64,000 nucleotides of DNA from Ignavibacteriales bacterium. Lineage in GTDB: Bacteria; Bacteroidota; Ignavibacteria; Ignavibacteriales; SURF-24. The position numbers and the translations under genes are program-made. Under the pieces are notes generated by a model. It was not told the origin of the DNA, made no database searches, and saw only the letters and a program-made list of their open reading frames with translations. Location of the stretch: assembly GCA_003599415.1 (NCBI GenBank), contig QZKB01000148.1, forward strand, positions 62,001-126,000. Direction: 5' to 3'. This document shows, one piece after another, positions 33,828-42,502 of this stretch; positions within the stretch are counted from its first letter, which is position 1; every line of letters starts with the position of its first letter.

Positions 33828-33887
33828 AAATGTCTGGAAAAGGAAGAAGAAGATTAACTCCATAAATACTTTGATCAAAAAAAATTA

Positions 33888-33926
33888 CTTATCAATTTAA
33901 TAAGCATTGCTTATTAAAATAATAAT
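33888..33926. promoter_or_regulatory. Double palindromic operator (site C)
   Basis: CTTATCAATTTAATAAG (33888-33904) and CTTATTAAAATAATAAT (33910-33926) are separated by 5 bp. The reverse complement aligns with sites A and B. It lies midway between divergent genes and could serve both promoters. Confidence 0.65.
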
Positions 33927-33980
33927 TGATGTAAAGATGTAAATTATTTTATATTTTTTTTCTTTAAAAAATTAACTTAC

Positions 33981-33997
33981 TGGTTACTTACTTGCGG
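33981..33997 (+). promoter_or_regulatory. Candidate sigma-54 promoter of the GH125 operon
   Basis: TGGTTACTTACTTGCGG has a TGG -24 core and an exact TTGC -12 core with the GG-N10-GC spacing. It lies 55 bp downstream of operator site C. Transcription would begin near 34007, supporting the ATG at 34043 as the GH125 start. Confidence 0.55.
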
Positions 33998-34042
33998 GCA
34001 TAATATTTGAGTTTTATCCCGCTTAGTTCACAATGGATAATA

Positions 34043-35476
34043 ATGCCCAATAGAAGAGATTTTATCAAGACTTCAGCCCTTTTGTTTGCCGGTTTAAATT
34101 CCTTCGGATTCAGGATGCCCTCCTTTATTTCAATTAATCTTTTTGATAGTAAAAGACCGGGTATTACCGAACGAAATTTTATTAGTGATGCAATTGAGGC
34201 AAAAATTTCTTCTGTGAAAAATGATATTGCCGATGAAGAATTGGCCTGGATGTTTGAAAATTGTTTTCCAAATACTTTGGATACTACAGTTAAGTACCAG
34301 GTACTGAATGGAAAACCGGATACTTTTGTTATTACCGGCGATATAAATGCAATGTGGCTAAGAGACTCTTCCGCTCAGGTTTGGCCTTACCTGCGCCTTA
34401 TTAATGAAGATAAAAAGCTGAAAGATTTAATTGCGGGTGTAATAAATCGTCAGGCTAAATGTATTTTGATTGATCCATATGCAAATGCGTTTAATTTTAG
34501 CAACGAAGGCAGCGGCTGGGAAACTGATATAACTAAGATGAAACCGGAACTGCACGAACGTAAATGGGAAATCGATTCTCTTTGCTACCCGGTTCGTCTG
34601 GCACATGGTTACTGGAAACATACTTCCGATGCATCTTGCTTTGATTCCAACTGGCAAAACGCGATGAAGTTAGTTGTTAAAACCTTCAGGGAGCAGCAAA
34701 GAATAAATGATAACGGTCCTTATTCATTTATGAGGAATACAACAGTAGCTTATGATACTGTTCCTCTTCATGGATTTGGAAATTCAACAAAGAAGATCGG
34801 TTTGATTCATTCAATGTTCAGACCATCAGATGATGCGTGCATTTATCCGTATCTTATTCCTTCCAATTTTTTGGCGGCTGAATCTCTGAAACAACTTGCT
34901 GAAATATTCGCTAACGAAAATCTTGATAAAGAATTTGCTGAGGAATGCAGGGAGTTTTCCCAGAAGCTGCATGAGCTTATTAATAAATATGCTGTTGATG
35001 AACATTTATTTTACGGAAAGATATATGCGTTTGAGATAGATGGCTTCGGAAATAAACTGTTTATGGATGATGCGAACGTTCCAAATTTACTTTCACTCCC
35101 TTACCTTGGAGTAATATCATCTGAAGATGAAATTTATAAGAACACAAGAACTTTTGTTTTAAGCGATGATAATCCTTATTTCTATAAAGGTAAAGCTGCA
35201 GAAGGAATCGGGGGCCCGCACATTGGCCCGGATATGATATGGCCGCTGGGAATTATAATGCGTGCCTTAACAAGTAAAGATGATAAAGAAATTCTTTCAT
35301 GCTTAAAAACATTAAAAGCTACTCATGCCGGAACAGGGTTTATGCATGAGTCGTTTCATAAAGATAATCCTGAAAAGTTTACAAGAAAATGGTTTGTATG
35401 GGCAAACACTTTATTCGGTGAATTGATTATTAAAATTCATGATGAAAAACCTAATCTGCTTAAAAACAGATTTTAA
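34043..35476 (+). CDS. GH125 family exo-alpha-1,6-mannosidase-like protein
   Basis: 477 aa from the ATG at 34043. A start at the upstream TTG (34007) is rejected because that base is the predicted transcription start. The N-terminus 'MPNRRDFIKTSALLFAGL' is a twin-arginine signal, so the protein is probably exported folded to the periplasm. The body is a GH125 (formerly DUF1237) (alpha/alpha)6 barrel: 'GDINAMWLRDSSAQVWPYL', 'NEGSGWETD', 'KWEIDSLCYPVRLAHGYW', 'FRPSDDACIYPYLIPSNF', 'GIGGPHIGPDMIWPLGI', 'GFMHESFHKDNP'. Known members remove alpha-1,6-linked mannose from the non-reducing end. This is the only alpha-mannose enzyme recognised here, which sits oddly in a mostly beta-glucan locus. It leads an operon with an MFS transporter and a ROK kinase. 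Confidence 0.9.
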   Translation: MPNRRDFIKTSALLFAGLNSFGFRMPSFISINLFDSKRPGITERNFISDAIEAKISSVKNDIADEELAWMFENCFPNTLDTTVKYQVLNGKPDTFVITGDINAMWLRDSSAQVWPYLRLINEDKKLKDLIAGVINRQAKCILIDPYANAFNFSNEGSGWETDITKMKPELHERKWEIDSLCYPVRLAHGYWKHTSDASCFDSNWQNAMKLVVKTFREQQRINDNGPYSFMRNTTVAYDTVPLHGFGNSTKKIGLIHSMFRPSDDACIYPYLIPSNFLAAESLKQLAEIFANENLDKEFAEECREFSQKLHELINKYAVDEHLFYGKIYAFEIDGFGNKLFMDDANVPNLLSLPYLGVISSEDEIYKNTRTFVLSDDNPYFYKGKAAEGIGGPHIGPDMIWPLGIIMRALTSKDDKEILSCLKTLKATHAGTGFMHESFHKDNPEKFTRKWFVWANTLFGELIIKIHDEKPNLLKNRF

Positions 35477-35542
35477 ATTTTGAAGCCCATAAAGTAAAGG
35501 GCTGTATTTAGAAAAAATTAAAATATTAATTCGGAGAACTTA

Positions 35543-37030
35543 ATGGCAGTAACAAGCAGCGGAACCGTTTCAGTAAATGGTTCTAAAAATGGAAACGGTG
35601 TTAACTACTCAAATGCGTTTATTGTAGTTACATCATTATTCTTTATGTGGGGATTTATCACCTGCTTAAATGATATCCTTATTCCTCATCTTAAAGCAGT
35701 ATTCGACCTGAATTATACGCAGGTAATGTTAATTCAGTTTACCTTTTTTACTGCCTATGCAATTATATCATTACCATCAGGAATGCTGGTTGAGAAGATA
35801 GGTTATAAAAGTGGAATTATTATCGGGCTTCTTGTTGCTGGTTTGGGATGCGTCCTGTTTTACCCGGCTGCAGGTTCTCGTTCATATGCAATATTTTTAC
35901 TTGCTCTTTTTGTGCTTGCTTCAGGCATTACATTGCTTCAGGTTGCCGCCAATCCTTACGTTGCCATCCTCGGTAAACCGGAAACAGCATCAAGCCGTTT
36001 GAATCTATCGCAGGCATTTAATTCACTTGGAACAACTATCGCTCCAATTTTTGGTTCAATTTTAATTTTAGGAGTTGCAGTAAAAGGTGCGGACGAATTA
36101 GCAAAGATGAGCATGACAGAAGTTGAAGCATACAAATTAGCTGAAGCAAGTTCTGTCCAGGTACCATATCTCGGATTAGCGGCAGCGTTGGTTTTGATTG
36201 CTATTATTTTTGCTTTGTTTAAACTTCCTAAAATTGAAGCGGCATCTGTTCCGGCTAGCAACAGCGCCGGCGACAGCTATGATAATTTACATAAAAGCGC
36301 ATGGGGATATAGACATCTTGTACTGGGCGCCGTAGCAATTTTTGTTTATGTCGGTGGCGAAGTTTCTATCGGAAGTTTCCTTGTAAATTATTTTAAGGAA
36401 TTACTTGGAATGCCTGAAGTTGAAGCCGGCAAGTACGTTGCCCTTTACTGGGGTGGTGCTATGATTGGAAGATTCTTCGGCTCTATAACTTTATCTGATA
36501 TGACTGATATCAAAAAGAAAAATATTTATGTGGCGCTTGTATTTGTACTCGCTCTTGCACTTGCTTTATATGTAACAAAAGAATACCAGACCGGCGGATT
36601 CACAAGCACATTAACTTTCCTTGTAATGGTTGTGATTAATTATATCGCATTCAACATTGGCAAAAGACAACCCGGAAGAACACTTGCAATTCTGGCAGTT
36701 GTTGCGGCAATACTTGTAATTGTTTCAATGTTAACTTACGGTCATGTAGCTATGTACTCAATTCTTGCGGTTGGATTATTTAACTCAATTATGTTTCCAA
36801 CAATATTTACCCTTGCTATTGATGGACTTGGAAAACATACAGGTCAGGGTTCAGGAATTCTTTGTACCGCTATTGTTGGTGGTGCTATAATTCCGGTTGC
36901 ACAGGGATTCTTTGCAGATAACATCGGAATTCACCATGCATTCTTCCTCCCGGTACTGTGCTATGCATACATAGCTTATTACGGCGTTAAGGGACATATT
37001 CCTTCATTCTTAAAACCATCTAAGGCATAA
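35543..37030 (+). CDS. MFS sugar:H+ symporter, FucP/GluP type
   Basis: The protein is 495 aa with about 12-14 hydrophobic helices. It has the fucose/glucose/galactose transporter signature near the start ('[44 protein letters not shown]'), '[14 protein letters not shown]' and '[12 protein letters not shown]' (about 140-175), and '[13 protein letters not shown]' in the second half. It imports a hexose into the cytoplasm by proton symport. SD GGAG lies before the ATG, and the next gene (ROK kinase) starts 5 bp after the stop, so import and phosphorylation are coupled. There is an extra hydrophobic stretch of about 30 residues late in the protein (about 350-395) beyond the basic twelve-helix plan. 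Confidence 0.92.
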   Translation: MAVTSSGTVSVNGSKNGNGVNYSNAFIVVTSLFFMWGFITCLNDILIPHLKAVFDLNYTQVMLIQFTFFTAYAIISLPSGMLVEKIGYKSGIIIGLLVAGLGCVLFYPAAGSRSYAIFLLALFVLASGITLLQVAANPYVAILGKPETASSRLNLSQAFNSLGTTIAPIFGSILILGVAVKGADELAKMSMTEVEAYKLAEASSVQVPYLGLAAALVLIAIIFALFKLPKIEAASVPASNSAGDSYDNLHKSAWGYRHLVLGAVAIFVYVGGEVSIGSFLVNYFKELLGMPEVEAGKYVALYWGGAMIGRFFGSITLSDMTDIKKKNIYVALVFVLALALALYVTKEYQTGGFTSTLTFLVMVVINYIAFNIGKRQPGRTLAILAVVAAILVIVSMLTYGHVAMYSILAVGLFNSIMFPTIFTLAIDGLGKHTGQGSGILCTAIVGGAIIPVAQGFFADNIGIHHAFFLPVLCYAYIAYYGVKGHIPSFLKPSKA

Positions 37031-37035
37031 GCATT

Positions 37036-38001
37036 ATGAAGGAAGTAACTCTTGGTATTGATATCGGCGGTACTAATACCGTCTTCGGTTTTGTTGATAA
37101 GGAAGGTAACTGTATCTCAGATTCTTCAATTCCTACTAATGCACATGAAGAAGCTGAATTATTGTTCTCAAGATTATTCGCTAAGGTTAAGGATATGCTT
37201 GCAGGATTATCCGGAGAATATAAAATGATTGGTATTGGTGTTGGCGCACCAAATGCAAATTATTATCACGGAACAGTTGAACAGCCGCCCAACCTAAGCT
37301 GGGATATTGTTAATGTTCTGGATATAATAAAAAAATATTATGACGTTCCTTCTGCAATTACAAATGATGCTAACGCGGCTGCAATTGGTGAAATGCAGTT
37401 CGGTGCTGCAAAAGGAATGAAAGACTTTATTGTAATTACTCTTGGTACGGGATTAGGAAGCGGTATTGTTGTAAATGGTGAATTGGTTTATGGGCACGAT
37501 GGCTTTGCAGGTGAAATCGGGCATACAATTGTCGATCCTGCAGGCAGGCAGTGCGGCTGCGGCAGAAAGGGATGCCTTGAAACTTATGCTTCAGCATCAG
37601 GCATTAGGAGAACGGTTTATGAACTACTTTGTAATTCAATGGAACCAAGTTTATTAAGAAAAATTCCTTTTGAAGATCTTACTTCCAAAATGATTTACGA
37701 TGCAGCCGTTGAAGGTGATAAATTGGCGCTTGAAGCTTTTGATTATACTGCTAAAGTTCTTGCACTAAAACTTGTTGATGCTGTTGCCCATACAAGTCCT
37801 GAAGCAATTATTCTTTTTGGAGGATTGGCTGCAGCGGGCGACCTTATCTTTGTGCCGACAAAAAAATATATGGAAGAGTTTATGCTCAATATTTTTAAGA
37901 ACAAGGTTAAACTTATTCCTTCTGCTTTAACAAAAGGAAATACTGCTGTTCTTGGTGCAAGCGCACTTATCTGGAACGAACTTGAAAAGTTGAAAAAGTA
38001 A
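37036..38001 (+). CDS. ROK-family sugar kinase (probable glucokinase)
   Basis: The protein is 321 aa. An N-terminal phosphate-binding 'LGIDIGGTNTVFGFV' (6-20) is followed by catalytic D111 in 'TNDANAAAIGE', the second phosphate motif 'ITLGTGLGSGIV', and the ROK zinc site H163 with C173, C175 and C180 ('GHTIVDP..RQCGCGRKGCLE'). It phosphorylates an incoming hexose, most likely glucose, with ATP. It lies 5 bp after the MFS transporter and 71 bp before a GH3 beta-glucosidase, so the three would release, import and phosphorylate glucose. Fructose or N-acetylhexosamine kinase activity cannot be excluded from the motifs alone. Confidence 0.92.
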   Translation: MKEVTLGIDIGGTNTVFGFVDKEGNCISDSSIPTNAHEEAELLFSRLFAKVKDMLAGLSGEYKMIGIGVGAPNANYYHGTVEQPPNLSWDIVNVLDIIKKYYDVPSAITNDANAAAIGEMQFGAAKGMKDFIVITLGTGLGSGIVVNGELVYGHDGFAGEIGHTIVDPAGRQCGCGRKGCLETYASASGIRRTVYELLCNSMEPSLLRKIPFEDLTSKMIYDAAVEGDKLALEAFDYTAKVLALKLVDAVAHTSPEAIILFGGLAAAGDLIFVPTKKYMEEFMLNIFKNKVKLIPSALTKGNTAVLGASALIWNELEKLKK

Positions 38002-38072
38002 AGCGATTAATTATCTTTATAAAATATTAACTAAAGAATAACAGAATTTTAAATAACAATTAAGAGTTCAAT

Positions 38073-39902
38073 ATGACAAGAAAATTTTATTTCACCATTC
38101 TGCTAAGTGCAATCCTTTTGATGGGATTTGCCGGAGAAACAAGCATGGAAAAGAAAAGTGATGACAAAGCTATAAATAAAAAAGTTAAAGAGCTTATTTC
38201 TAAAATGTCGCTTGATGAAAAGGTTGGTCAAATGACACAGGTTGATTACAGTGCCATAAAAGAGAATCTTGACGACATTAGGAAATATTATATCGGCTCA
38301 ATCCTTTGGGGTGGTGATACTGAGATTGATGATCTTTCACCTGCAGGCTGGGCTAAAGTTGCAGAGCAGCTTCAGTCTTATGCATTACAAACTCCATTAA
38401 AAATTCCTTTGCTTACAGGTATTGATGCTGTGCACGGGCATAACAATGTTAACGGCGCTGTAATCTTTCCGCATAACATTGGATTAGGCTGCACACGTAA
38501 TGCAAAACTTGTGGAAAAAGCCGCGGCAGTTACAGCCGAAGAAGTTGCGGGAACAGGAATTAACTGGACCTTTGCACCCTGTGTTGCAGTAGTTCGCGAT
38601 GAAAGATGGGGAAGAACTTATGAGGGTTTTGGTGAAACACCTGAACTTGCAAAGATGATGGGCGCTGCTTATGTAAAAGGTTTGCAGGGCAAATCTCTTG
38701 CTGCCAATACTTCAATTCTTTCCTGTACAAAACATTATATGGGTGACGGTGGTACAACAGGTGGAAAAGACCAGGGCAATACTGAAATTGATGAAAAAAC
38801 ATTACGTAAGCTTCACCTTGCAGGTTATATTGATGCAATAAAAGCCGGTACAGGATCAATCATGGCGTCTTACAACAGCTGGAACGGTGAACAACTCCAT
38901 GGTCACAAGTATCTTCTTACTGATGTGTTAAAAAAAGAACTTGGCTTTAAAGGATTTATAGTTTCCGATTATGCTGCTATAGATAAATTACCCGGCACCG
39001 GTTACAAGGAACAAATAGAAAAATCAATTAATGCCGGAATGGATATGGCAATGATTCCTAACGGACATGGAAAGAAAAACAGCTACCTCGACTATATTAC
39101 CTTCCTTAAAGAGCTTGTTAATGAGGGTAAAGTTCCTATGACAAGAATTGATGATGCGGTAGCAAGAATTCTTAAAGTTAAACTTCAGATGGATTTATTC
39201 AATAAAAAAACCGTTGATAATAACTTACTTGCAAAAGTCGGAAGTGAAGAGCACAGAAAAGTTGCAAGAGAATGCGTAAGACAATCGCTGGTTCTGTTAA
39301 AGAATGATAACAAAACTCTACCGCTGAAAAAAAATCTTAATAAAATTTTTGTTGCAGGCAGCAGTGCAGATGATCTTGGTAACCAGTGCGGTGGTTGGAC
39401 AATAACCTGGCAGGGTAAAAGCGGAAAAGTTATGGATGGCGGAACTACTGTTCTTGATGCAATTAAAAATTCAGTTCCTGAAAAAACTATTGTTACTTAT
39501 TCAAAAGACGGTACCGGTGCAGAGGGATATGATGTTGCTGTTGTTGTAATTGGTGAAAAACCTTATGCTGAAATGTTCGGCGATAAACAGAATTTGGCAC
39601 TTTCAGAGGAAGATATAAAAACTATTAAGAATGCTAAAACTGCAGGTATACCTGTGGTTGCTGTTTTATTTTCAGGCAGGCCAATGTTAATTGATGAAGT
39701 TCTGAAAGATTGCAACGCCTTTGTAGCTGCCTGGTTACCGGGAACTGAAGGCCAGGGTATAACGGATGTTCTATTTGGAGACTTTAAACCTGTAGGCAAA
39801 CTTTCGCATACCTGGGCAAAAAACATGGATCAGATTCCTTTAAATAAAGGAGATAAAAATATTAAACCGTTATTCCCATATGGATACGGATTAAGTTATT
39901 AA
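38073..39902 (+). CDS. GH3 beta-glucosidase (exo-1,3/1,4-glucanase type)
   Basis: The protein is 609 aa with a signal peptide (1-20). The GH3 barrel (about 40-365) has the substrate-pocket motif 'CTKHYMGDGGTTGGKDQG' (from about 218) and nucleophile D299 ('GFIVSDYAAI'). A flavodoxin-like second domain (about 395-609) has the probable acid/base in 'VVIGEKPYAEMFGD'. It ends at 'FPYGYGLSY' without the C-terminal fibronectin-like domain, as in the barley ExoI/glucan exohydrolase branch. It trims glucose from beta-glucan oligosaccharides, probably in the periplasm. It is last in the GH125-MFS-ROK-GH3 run; hairpins follow at 39916 and 39978. Confidence 0.92.
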   Translation: MTRKFYFTILLSAILLMGFAGETSMEKKSDDKAINKKVKELISKMSLDEKVGQMTQVDYSAIKENLDDIRKYYIGSILWGGDTEIDDLSPAGWAKVAEQLQSYALQTPLKIPLLTGIDAVHGHNNVNGAVIFPHNIGLGCTRNAKLVEKAAAVTAEEVAGTGINWTFAPCVAVVRDERWGRTYEGFGETPELAKMMGAAYVKGLQGKSLAANTSILSCTKHYMGDGGTTGGKDQGNTEIDEKTLRKLHLAGYIDAIKAGTGSIMASYNSWNGEQLHGHKYLLTDVLKKELGFKGFIVSDYAAIDKLPGTGYKEQIEKSINAGMDMAMIPNGHGKKNSYLDYITFLKELVNEGKVPMTRIDDAVARILKVKLQMDLFNKKTVDNNLLAKVGSEEHRKVARECVRQSLVLLKNDNKTLPLKKNLNKIFVAGSSADDLGNQCGGWTITWQGKSGKVMDGGTTVLDAIKNSVPEKTIVTYSKDGTGAEGYDVAVVVIGEKPYAEMFGDKQNLALSEEDIKTIKNAKTAGIPVVAVLFSGRPMLIDEVLKDCNAFVAAWLPGTEGQGITDVLFGDFKPVGKLSHTWAKNMDQIPLNKGDKNIKPLFPYGYGLSY

Positions 39903-39915
39903 TAAAGTTTTAGGT

Positions 39916-39950
39916 GTTCTCTTTCCTTCTTTAATGTAAGGAAAGAGAAC
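39916..39950 (+). terminator. Hairpin after the first GH3 gene
   Basis: A perfect 13-bp stem (GTTCTCTTTCCTT / AAGGAAAGAGAAC) with a 9-base loop lies 14 bp after the stop. It is not followed by a T run, so it may act as a 3' stabiliser rather than a terminator. Confidence 0.5.
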
Positions 39951-39977
39951 ATAATAATAAGAGCCTCTCCTCCTCCT

Positions 39978-40043
39978 AAAACCACCTCTTAATCCTTCCC
40001 CTAAGAATGAATGGCAATATACAAGAGGTGGTTTTACTTTTTT
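39978..40043 (+). terminator. Rho-independent terminator, long-loop
   Basis: A perfect 13-bp stem (AAAACCACCTCTT at 39978-39990, AAGAGGTGGTTTT at 40023-40035) with a 32-base loop is followed by ACTTTTTT. It probably ends the GH125-to-GH3 transcript. Confidence 0.6.
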
Positions 40044-40256
40044 CTTAAGCAGGTAACCTGCTTAGTTATTAAGGAGAGATTAAGATTGAATTAAGAGTAA
40101 GATTAAAAGCAAGAGTAAGTGTAAGATTATGAGTAAGAAAGAAAAATAATTTATAATTCCTGTTCTTACTCTTACTCTTACTCCTGCTCTTACTCTTTTT
40201 TATATTCTAACTTGTAAATTAATTATTGACAACTCACAGTTTAAGTCGAGGTTAAA

Positions 40257-42488
40257 ATGAACATAAGGCCAAACAATATTCTTTCGGTTCTTCTGTTATT
40301 AATGCTTCTGTCTCTTCAATCATTTGCACAACAAAAGTCCTTTGAAGCAAGAGTTGATTCAATTCTTTCGCTAATGACCCTGGAAGAAAAAGCCGGGCAG
40401 TTAAACCAGCTTTCAAGCGGGCTTGGTATGGGACCTGTAATAGGTCAGGATGATCTTGCCGCTCAGAAAAAATTAGTAAGAGAAGGAAAAGTCGGCTCAC
40501 TGTTTAATGCAATTGGCGCCGGGCTTACAGGAGAATTACAAAAAGTTGCGGTTGAAGAATCAAGATTAAAAATTCCTCTTATCTTTGGACAGGATGTTAT
40601 TCATGGATTCAAAACAATTTTTCCAATTCCACTTGCAGAAGCAAGTTCATGGGACCTGAAGGCGGTTGAGTTATCTGCAAAGATAGCTGCTAAGGAAGCA
40701 TCTGCATCCGGTTTGCACTGGACGTTTGCACCAATGGTTGATATTGCCCGCGACCCGCGCTGGGGAAGAATTGCTGAAGGATCCGGTGAAGATACCTACC
40801 TGGGTTCTTTAATGGCTGCCGCAAGAGTAAAAGGTTTTCAGGGCGATTTGAAAAACACAAGTAATATTCTTGCCTGTACGAAACATTATGCGGCTTACGG
40901 TGGTGCGGAAGCCGGAAGAGATTACAACACAGTTGATATGACGGAAAGAACTTTAAGAGGAGTATATCTTCCTCCTTATAAAGCAACGGTAGATGCAGGT
41001 GTAAGAAGTTTTATGTGTAGCTTTAATGAACTTGACGGCATTCCGTCTTCAGCAAACAAATGGCTCTTAGATGATGTGCTGCGGAACGAGTGGAAGTTTG
41101 ATGGTATGATTGTAAGCGATTGGAATTCTGTTGGTGAACTTGTTACACATGGAGTTGCATCTGATTTAAGTGAAGCCGCTGTGTTGGCTTTAAATGCAGG
41201 TGTTGATATGGACATGGAATCCCGCGCTTATATTGGAAATATCGTTCAACTTGTTAAAGACGGAAAGCTTTCTGTTGCTGTTGTTGATGAAGCCGTAAAG
41301 AGAATTTTAAGAATGAAATTTGAATATGGCTTGTTTGATGATCCTTACAGAAACTGTGACAAGAATCGCGAGAAGACTGATGTCCTTTCGAAAGAAAATA
41401 AAGATGCCGCGCTTGATGTTGCCCGTAAATCTGTTGTCCTTCTGAAAAATGAAAATCATCTTTTGCCTTTGAAAAAAGATCTGAAGAAAATTGCGCTTAT
41501 AGGTCCTTTGGCAAATAATTATACTGATATGCTTGGTTCCTGGACTTGCATGGGAGATTCATCCAATGTTGTTCCTTTACTGGAAGGAATTAAAAATAAA
41601 GTAAATGCATCAACTGAAATTATTTATACAAAGGGCTGCGAGATAAAAGGAACTGACAAAGAGGGTTTTAAAGAAGCAATTGATGTTGCAAACAAATCTG
41701 ATGTTGTTATTCTTGCACTTGGTGAAAGTGGCTGGATGAGCGGTGAAGCTGAAAGCAGGTCGTCTTTAGATTTACCGGGTGTGCAGGAAGATCTTGCAAA
41801 AGAAATATTTAAAACAGGCAAACCCGTAGTTGTTGTATTAATGAATGGAAGACCATTATCAATAGGCTGGATTGCAGAAAATATTCCTGCAGTAGTTGAA
41901 GGATGGTTCCTTGGTATTCAGGCAGGTAATGCCCTAGCTGATGTTTTATTTGGAGATTATAATCCGGGCGGAAAATTACCGGCAACATTTCCAAGAACAG
42001 TAGGACAGGTTCCTATTCATTATAATCATAAGAATACAGGCAGACCGGCAAACGATCTTGTTAAATGGAATTCCAAATACAACGATTTACCTATTGGTCC
42101 GTTATATCCTTTTGGCTATGGATTAAGTTATACAACTTTTGAATACAGCAAACCTGTCTTAAGTTCAGGTAAAATTAAGGCAGATGAAAAATTAAAAGTA
42201 ACTATAGAAGTTAAAAATACCGGCAATTATGACGGAGAAGAAGTTGTTCAGTTGTATATCCGTGATCTGGTTGCTTCTGTAACCCGGCCGGTAAAGGAAT
42301 TGAAAGGCTTCAGTAAAATATTTCTTAAGAAAGGTGAATCAAAGTCGGTTGAATTTCAACTTGGAAAAGACGAATTATCTTTCTATGATAAAAATATGAA
42401 ATGGACGGTTGAACCGGGAAAATTTAAGGTGTTTGTCGGTACAAACTCGGAAGATGTTCAGGAAGCTGATTTTGAAGTTGTTGAATAA
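40257..42488 (+). CDS. GH3 beta-glucosidase, BglX type
   Basis: The protein is 743 aa with a signal peptide (1-24). It has full-length BglX-like architecture: a GH3 N-terminal barrel (about 35-355) with 'CTKHYAAYGGAEAGRDYN' (from about 207) and nucleophile D288 ('GMIVSDWNSVGEL'), a C-terminal alpha/beta domain (about 390-630), and a fibronectin III-like domain (about 665-740, 'VTIEVKNTGNYDGEEVVQLYIRD'). It hydrolyses beta-linked gluco-oligosaccharides in the periplasm. SD GAGG precedes the ATG. The gene starts a second run with the GH-A lipoprotein (14-bp gap), the GH16 laminarinase (3-bp gap) and an esterase. Confidence 0.94.
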   Translation: MNIRPNNILSVLLLLMLLSLQSFAQQKSFEARVDSILSLMTLEEKAGQLNQLSSGLGMGPVIGQDDLAAQKKLVREGKVGSLFNAIGAGLTGELQKVAVEESRLKIPLIFGQDVIHGFKTIFPIPLAEASSWDLKAVELSAKIAAKEASASGLHWTFAPMVDIARDPRWGRIAEGSGEDTYLGSLMAAARVKGFQGDLKNTSNILACTKHYAAYGGAEAGRDYNTVDMTERTLRGVYLPPYKATVDAGVRSFMCSFNELDGIPSSANKWLLDDVLRNEWKFDGMIVSDWNSVGELVTHGVASDLSEAAVLALNAGVDMDMESRAYIGNIVQLVKDGKLSVAVVDEAVKRILRMKFEYGLFDDPYRNCDKNREKTDVLSKENKDAALDVARKSVVLLKNENHLLPLKKDLKKIALIGPLANNYTDMLGSWTCMGDSSNVVPLLEGIKNKVNASTEIIYTKGCEIKGTDKEGFKEAIDVANKSDVVILALGESGWMSGEAESRSSLDLPGVQEDLAKEIFKTGKPVVVVLMNGRPLSIGWIAENIPAVVEGWFLGIQAGNALADVLFGDYNPGGKLPATFPRTVGQVPIHYNHKNTGRPANDLVKWNSKYNDLPIGPLYPFGYGLSYTTFEYSKPVLSSGKIKADEKLKVTIEVKNTGNYDGEEVVQLYIRDLVASVTRPVKELKGFSKIFLKKGESKSVEFQLGKDELSFYDKNMKWTVEPGKFKVFVGTNSEDVQEADFEVVE

Positions 42489-42502
42489 ATAAGAGAATTT
42501 TA

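Larger units (their letters stand above)
33684..34042. other. Divergent regulatory intergenic region
   Basis: This 359-bp gap without a gene separates the minus-strand sensory operon from the plus-strand GH125 operon. Its centre holds operator site C (33888-33926). Candidate sigma-54 promoters face each way: minus at 33812-33827 and plus at 33981-33997. The whole region is very AT-rich. An upstream in-frame TTG (34007) for GH125 coincides with the predicted transcription start and is unlikely to be used. Confidence 0.6.
39903..40256 (+). other. Gene-free gap between two GH3 genes
   Basis: This 354-bp gap has no ORF of note. It holds three hairpins (39916-39950, 39978-40035, 40047-40063). Next comes a purine-rich plus-strand stretch built from AAGAGTAAG-like units (about 40082-40138), facing a pyrimidine-rich stretch of CTTACTCTT-like units (about 40163-40200). 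The two stretches could pair into a long imperfect hairpin. The last ~50 bp are AT-rich, with SD GAGG before the next gene. Confidence 0.5.
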
